Shown: positions 59,813-64,000 of the stretch, piece by piece
Layout: the number at the start of each line of letters is the position of its first letter
Numbering within the stretch: position 1 is the stretch's first letter
Source: Nymphaea colorata
Lineage: Eukaryota > Streptophyta > Magnoliopsida > Nymphaeales > Nymphaeaceae
DNA: 64,000 nt
Direction of reading: 5' to 3'
Assembly: GCF_008831285.2 (NCBI RefSeq)
Contig: NC_045140.1
Location: 16,428,370-16,492,369 of the forward strand
Made by a program: the position numbers and the translations under genes
Notes under the pieces: generated by a model
The model's database searches: none
What the model was told of the DNA's origin: nothing
Seen by the model: the letters and a program-made list of their open reading frames with translations, nothing else

Positions 59813-60335
59813 GACTGTTTGTACTCTTTCAGTGGCTGTGTTGTTTGGTTGGACGTCTTTGTTCAGGTTTGTTTTGAAAGAAATATGTTGTTGTTGAAGT
59901 TTGTTTAAGGGTTTAATGACTTAATCTTGCTTTCTAAGTGTTGCTGCATGTTATCATGGGATAGTGAAGGTCATTTATGTATCAATCATAGTTGTGTTGT
60001 TGAGACACAATAGTCACAACAACATCGTTCTGCTTAAGGCACTTCTTGTTGTACAGTAGGCTGATACTTTTGCACTCTTGTAAAGCATGATTGGCTTTAC
60101 TGGTGAATGATTATTTCCACTAGCAATCTTTGATGCTGAGAAAACCTTTTGAACTGCTGGTATGGTAGTTATATGACAGACATAAGTCACAGACTATGAC
60201 ATTGTGGAGATTGTACTATCTTACATTGGAAATGCTGCAGAATAGTCTACCATTGGAAAGCTGTATGCTTATGGTTTGTGGCTTGTTATTGTTGAAGCTG
60301 CTTGGTTTGTTAATGCACTCTATTTATGTCAGTTC
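59575..60335 (+). repeat. Recent duplicate of 51577-52350
   Basis: The sequence from TTTTGACCTTTTATGGACTT through CTATTTATGTCA matches 51577-52350 almost base for base. The few differences include TTAGGCTAAG versus TTAGACTAAG, AGTGAAGGTC versus AGTTAAGGTC, and a small insertion near 60177. The two copies bracket about 7.2 kb that holds the LRR-kinase and NFS2 fragments and the 513-bp array. Confidence 0.9.
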
Positions 60336-60989
60336 TTGTAAGTCTTAACTTTTTATTATTAAGCTAAGTTAAGAATGTTGTGTGTTGCTTGTTGAGACAT
60401 ACAATTATGGTCTAGAACTGACATGAAGGCTGTCTTAAAGGGGCTTCTTGGATATTGACAATATGTTGACAGTTCTAAGGGAGAACCTGGGCAAGATGAT
60501 GTAGTTTTTGTAACTTCCTTTGGGGAATGGGATAAAAATAACTCTAAGGTGAAGTTGGTTGCTTCGAGCTATGAACCAAATATAGCTAAGTATAGTTAAA
60601 TTTAAAAGTGCTGAAGGCATTTTAAAGTATCTAAGATTAATGTATGCTCAGTCAAATTGGACAAGACGATACCAACTAGCTCAAGATTTGAGAGGTTTAA
60701 GTTAAGGAAATTAATCTATCCACTCCTTTGAGATGCACAAGATGTAAGGACTAACGAGTATCCTGAGTGTAAAAAGATGGAAATAGAAGCAAGGGAACAA
60801 GAATATGTCATAGAATTTTTGATGGCCTTCAGATCCGAATTCGTTGCCAAAAGCTTGTGTTCTTTAGTTCAAATTGTTTCCAAACTTATGGCAGAATACG
60901 TTAAAAATAAGTCATTGGGAGGAAATTGTGTAGAAGACTCTGCGCTTGCGCTGTCTAAATCATTTGGTAGAAGATGAGGTAGTGGGAAA

Positions 60990-61986
60990 TAAGGCTGGGC
61001 GTCGGGCCGGGCCGCGCCCCGGCCTGGCCCGGTATGGGCCGGGTTTGGGCCGGGAAAATCCCGACCCGGGCCGGCCCGTCTCCCTCCCCCTTTCCTGCTT
61101 CCCCCCTTCCTGTCCCCCTTCCCGTCTCTCCTTCCCCCTTCCCGTCTCCCTCCCCCTTCCCCTTCCCAGTTGGCCAGTTCCCCTTCCCATCTCCCTCCCC
61201 CTTCTCGTCTCTCCTTCCCCTTCCCAGTTCCCCTTCCCGGCGACCCGCACAGCAACCCAGCTCCAACATGCTTCACCCTCTGGTTTGGCCATCCGCGGAT
61301 CATCAAAGCTCGTCAATGCCACCTACTTGCTGATCTTTGTTCTACTTCAATAGCATCGCCACCTGCTCGAGCTCTTACTAGCAGCACAAGTCGTCAGATG
61401 TCTTCATCGCCACCAATTTCATTCGGATGATCGACTCCCCTTCCTATCGACATCGATTTTAGGTCATTCCTTCAATTGCTGCCATTTGAAACATCACCAC
61501 CCTCCTTCGGCTTTAATTGGAACCCAGATTATCACTGTCCCCATTTTCGAAGGCCCCAACCCACCTGCACCTCGATCGTCTCTCTCTTTCTCGTTTTCTG
61601 ATTCACCAAAACCTCAACTGGGCAGCCCATCTTCCCCCCCATTCCATTGCCTCCGCTCAGCCTGCACTCCATCTTTGTTCTTCACACGACGCCCTTGCTG
61701 TAACCGACTTCACACGAAGTATCCGACTTCATCTCCGGAATCAGGCGACCACGGTGTGAGGGATTTGCACAACAACGTCGACAAGGCGCAGAAGGAAGAA
61801 GGTTTAGGGCTTTGGGAGGGGGAAACGCCGCACGGTCTCTGCAGGAAGGAGAACGACGAGCGAGGAGGGAGGTCGGCGGGCAGGAGGAGGTCGTCGGTGG
61901 CTGGAGGAGGGCGGTCGGCAGGCCGGGCCTAATTTTTTGTGGCCAGGCCCGGTACCCGGCCTGGCCCGGCCCGATACCCACCCCTA
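60990..61986. mobile_element. hAT-type non-autonomous transposon with intact target-site duplication
   Basis: The left end reads TAAGGCTGGGCGTCGGGCC. The reverse complement of the right end reads TAGGGGTGGGTATCGGGCC, so about 24-bp terminal inverted repeats match at most positions. Perfect 8-bp duplications GTGGGAAA flank it at 60982-60989 and 61987-61994, as hAT elements make. The 997-bp interior is strikingly GC- and CT-rich: CCCTTCCC-type runs at 61,080-61,240 and GGAGG runs near 61,860-61,925. Several open frames result, but no transposase or known domain. The perfect duplication suggests a fairly young insertion. Confidence 0.88.
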
Positions 61987-62291
61987 GTGGGAAATCATTT
62001 GAAATGAGAAGGGATGAACGATATTCGGTGCAACTATTGTAATTAAAGAACTGTGACACATGAAATTCAATTGCTTAGTGCTAAAGAAAAATAAAAGGAA
62101 TGTATGTTGCTAGCTCTTGTGGGGATGAAAATGAGATGGAAGACACCTAACATGAGTGCAAGTAAAAGAAATCTCCTCAACTGGAGACAATCAGTTTTGT
62201 GGTAACATCCTTTAAAGCATTCAAAAGCTTTTTGGTCATAGTACTTTGGTAGCTTCCATTCTCCTGGTGCCTCTTTTCATATGACTGCAAA
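61987..62291. other. Short unique spacer
   Basis: Sequence between the hAT and Mutator-like insertions. Nothing recognised. Confidence 0.4.
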
Positions 62292-62651
62292 CTATGTCAC
62301 ATAGGTACTTGTATGGGTGCCAGTGCGGGTATGGATACGAACCATTTTCCAAAAACTTGGGTGTGGGGGTACAACCACACACACAGGACAAGAAGGGCGA
62401 ATGGGCAAGGGACGAGAGCGGCGAGGACAGGGGGAGGCGAGAGGGCGAAGACATCGTGCGAGAGAGGGAAAAAATGGTTTTTTAAAAACATGCGATGGAC
62501 CATTTTGGACTCGGTGAACTTTGATCGAGTCCGAAAATGGTCGGATTCGACCTCGGGTATGTTGATCATACTCGACATGGTCAACGCCGCACCCGTATCG
62601 GTGTCATACCGGTAGGGTGCTGGTACTTTGGAGCAGTACCCGTGTTACATA
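62292..62651. mobile_element. Short Mutator-like or related DNA element
   Basis: The 9-bp direct repeat GACTGCAAA occurs at 62283-62291 and 62652-62660. Between them, the ends are inverted: left TATGTCACATAGGTACT, right (reverse complement) TATGTAACACGGGTACT. A 9-bp duplication fits Mutator-like elements. The interior, about 360 bp, has repeated GGGTA/GGTGC words and no protein. Confidence 0.75.
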
Positions 62652-63270
62652 GACTGCAAATAAGACTATCTTAACTAATTGCTATTCTTGTATTGGATTT
62701 TTTAAAACGGCAAATTGTTCTTCTATGTACATAACTAAATATGGTTAGATTACTTCCAACTCTTGTCTTGGTGGTAGGTGACGTATTGATTATGTTTACC
62801 ATGTTCCCTCTCTTGTCGTAAATCTAGTTTTCATTGGTCAAATTACATATAAAATTATATACACATTTTCTCCTGCAGATTGTATTGTACATGATCAGCT
62901 GTCAGGGAGGAAGATTAGAATTGGCCTTGGGAAATATCATTTATGCTCCCTTGACTAGACATGAGCTTTTTGACGAAGGAAACTTGTGGAACATATATGT
63001 CTGTAAAGGATGAATCAATGGTGTGGTACAAATATTCTGAAAATCTCTAATTACTTTGTAAGAAACATTCAAAATTTCCAAGGCATACGGCTCTTATCAG
63101 TTTTACGATTTGATGATTTTTTTGGCTTTCTTTTTACAATTGCAAATGGTTTCAAACTGTTCTCTCGTACTTACTAATTTGAAATTTTTAGACACTTATA
63201 AATTGTTTTGAAAGTTTTACTAGCTTTGTGATCTTTTTCATTCTTCCCAAATATGTGATGTGAATGATAT

Positions 63271-64000
63271 GTGATCGTCTCATTTTGAGTGCAAAACATA
63301 CGATGAACCCGGTACAACAAAAAGGAAAGCAGTCTTGTGAGACCTGGGAATTGCTCTAGGATCTTGATGAAGCAACATGCGCACCATCAAGCTAAAAATG
63401 TCAATTAGATGCAATTGAAATAAATGGCTGACTGGTTGACACGATCAATGCGTGGCCAACTAGATGCATTGGCGATGTGATGTGATCGTCTCATTTTGAG
63501 CGCAAAAGATACGATTAACCCCCTTACAACAAAAGGGAAAGCAGTCCTGTGAGACGTGGAAACTGCTCTAGGATCTTGATGAAGCAACATGCGCACCATC
63601 AAGTTAAAAATGTTGGTTAGATGCAATTGAAATAAATGGCTTACTGGTTGACACGACTAATGCATGGCCAACTAGATGCATTGGTATAATGGTCATTTTT
63701 AGGAGCTTATGCGTATTGCACAAGGAAAGTCAATCAAAAGCATGGAATACTTGACAAGTGCACTCAAGGGACCTTATGTAAATGATACGCGATCGTGTCA
63801 TTTTGAGCGAAAAAGATACGATCAACCCTCTTACAACAAAAGGGAAAGCAGTCCTGTGTGACATGACATGAAGACTGCTCTAGGATCTTGATGAAGCAAC
63901 ATGTGCACCATCAAGTTAAAAATGTCAGTTAGATGCAACTGAAATAAATCGCTGACTGGTTGACACGACCAATGCATGACCAACTAGATGCTTTGGTATG
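63271..64000 (+). repeat. Repeat of about 210 bp, three copies, running off the window
   Basis: Copies start at 63271, 63482 and 63789, each with GATCGT.TCATTTTGAG, GGAAAGCAGTC.TGTG, CTCTAGGATCTTGATGAAGC and TGGTTGACACGA. The first two abut (211 bp apart). About 100 bp of unrelated sequence separates the second and third. Copies differ at several percent of positions. The third reaches the window end. Confidence 0.9.

Larger units (their letters stand above)
60340..63010 (+). mobile_element. Possible Ty1/copia relic (weak)
   Basis: Near 60,755-60,870 a peptide (YPECKKMEIEAREQEYVIEF..) faintly resembles a copia Gag segment. Near 62,880-62,960 another (DQLSGRKIRIGLGKYHLCSL) faintly resembles the pre-integrase region of copia polyproteins. 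The two are in the expected order with two DNA transposon insertions between them. If real, the element is old and broken, with no LTRs recognised in the window. The assignment is tentative. Confidence 0.25.

Noticed and set aside
60869-61430. Several Pro- or Gly/Arg-rich frames on both strands
   Set aside because: They arise from the CT/GA-biased interior of the hAT element and match no protein.
1-64000. tRNA, rRNA and snRNA genes
   Set aside because: Looking for tRNA B-box-like and rRNA-like sequence on both strands gave nothing convincing.

Overview
This window is nuclear DNA of a flowering plant. Genes are split by GT-AG introns of 62 nt to over 1.6 kb, TATA boxes are plant-like, and every recognised family has plant relatives: heavy-metal-associated (HMA/HIPP) proteins, a KIN-7 kinesin, chloroplast NifS and an At5g10730-like Rossmann protein. 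DNA transposon relics (hAT, Mutator-like, CACTA) and AT-rich dispersed repeats fill the intergenic space. The species cannot be named from the sequence alone.

Layout. (1) 1.4-5.9 kb: a complete six-exon gene for mitochondrial ribosomal protein mL46. (2) 6.9-10.6 kb: an old, broken LTR-element relic holding a decayed, apparently intron-poor piece of a JmjN/JmjC histone demethylase gene. (3) 10.6-16.7 kb: no recognisable gene, but a perfect 33-bp inverted repeat at 14.3 kb. (4) 16.7-40 kb: a cluster of small HMA-domain genes. Five look intact: A and B on +, C, D and E on -. Three broken copies accompany them. All five share one architecture: a two-codon first exon (Met-Lys or Met-Ala), a 79-85-nt second exon, and a third exon carrying the rest of the HMA fold and a variable tail. 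The copies differ in just the features that define HIPPs. B keeps CxxC and a CaaX box, C keeps only CaaX, A has Trp where the CaaX Cys would be, D is cut short, and E has a long Lys/His/Ser-Asp tail. Genes C and D sit in two diverged copies of a large duplicated block; the E gene has been lost from one of them.

(5) 41.6-63.2 kb: a repeat-rich territory with fragments of four unrelated genes, all on the + strand: a KIN-7 kinesin motor, an At5g10730-like NAD(P)-binding protein lying between kinesin pieces, an LRR receptor kinase ectodomain, and a chloroplast cysteine desulfurase. They are embedded in 1.1-1.3-kb tandem repeats and a nearly homogeneous 513-bp tandem array. This looks like gene-fragment capture or transduplication, possibly Helitron-like, although no Helitron ends were identified. 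At 60-63 kb, hAT and Mutator-like elements with recognisable target-site duplications lie in older sequence. The window ends in about 210-bp repeats that run off the edge.

The expressed content is probably mL46 plus HMA genes A-E. The HMA cluster belongs to the same broad family as rice small-HMA proteins that are bound by blast effectors, so rapid birth, death and tail swapping here may reflect immune or metal-related diversification. That last point is inference.
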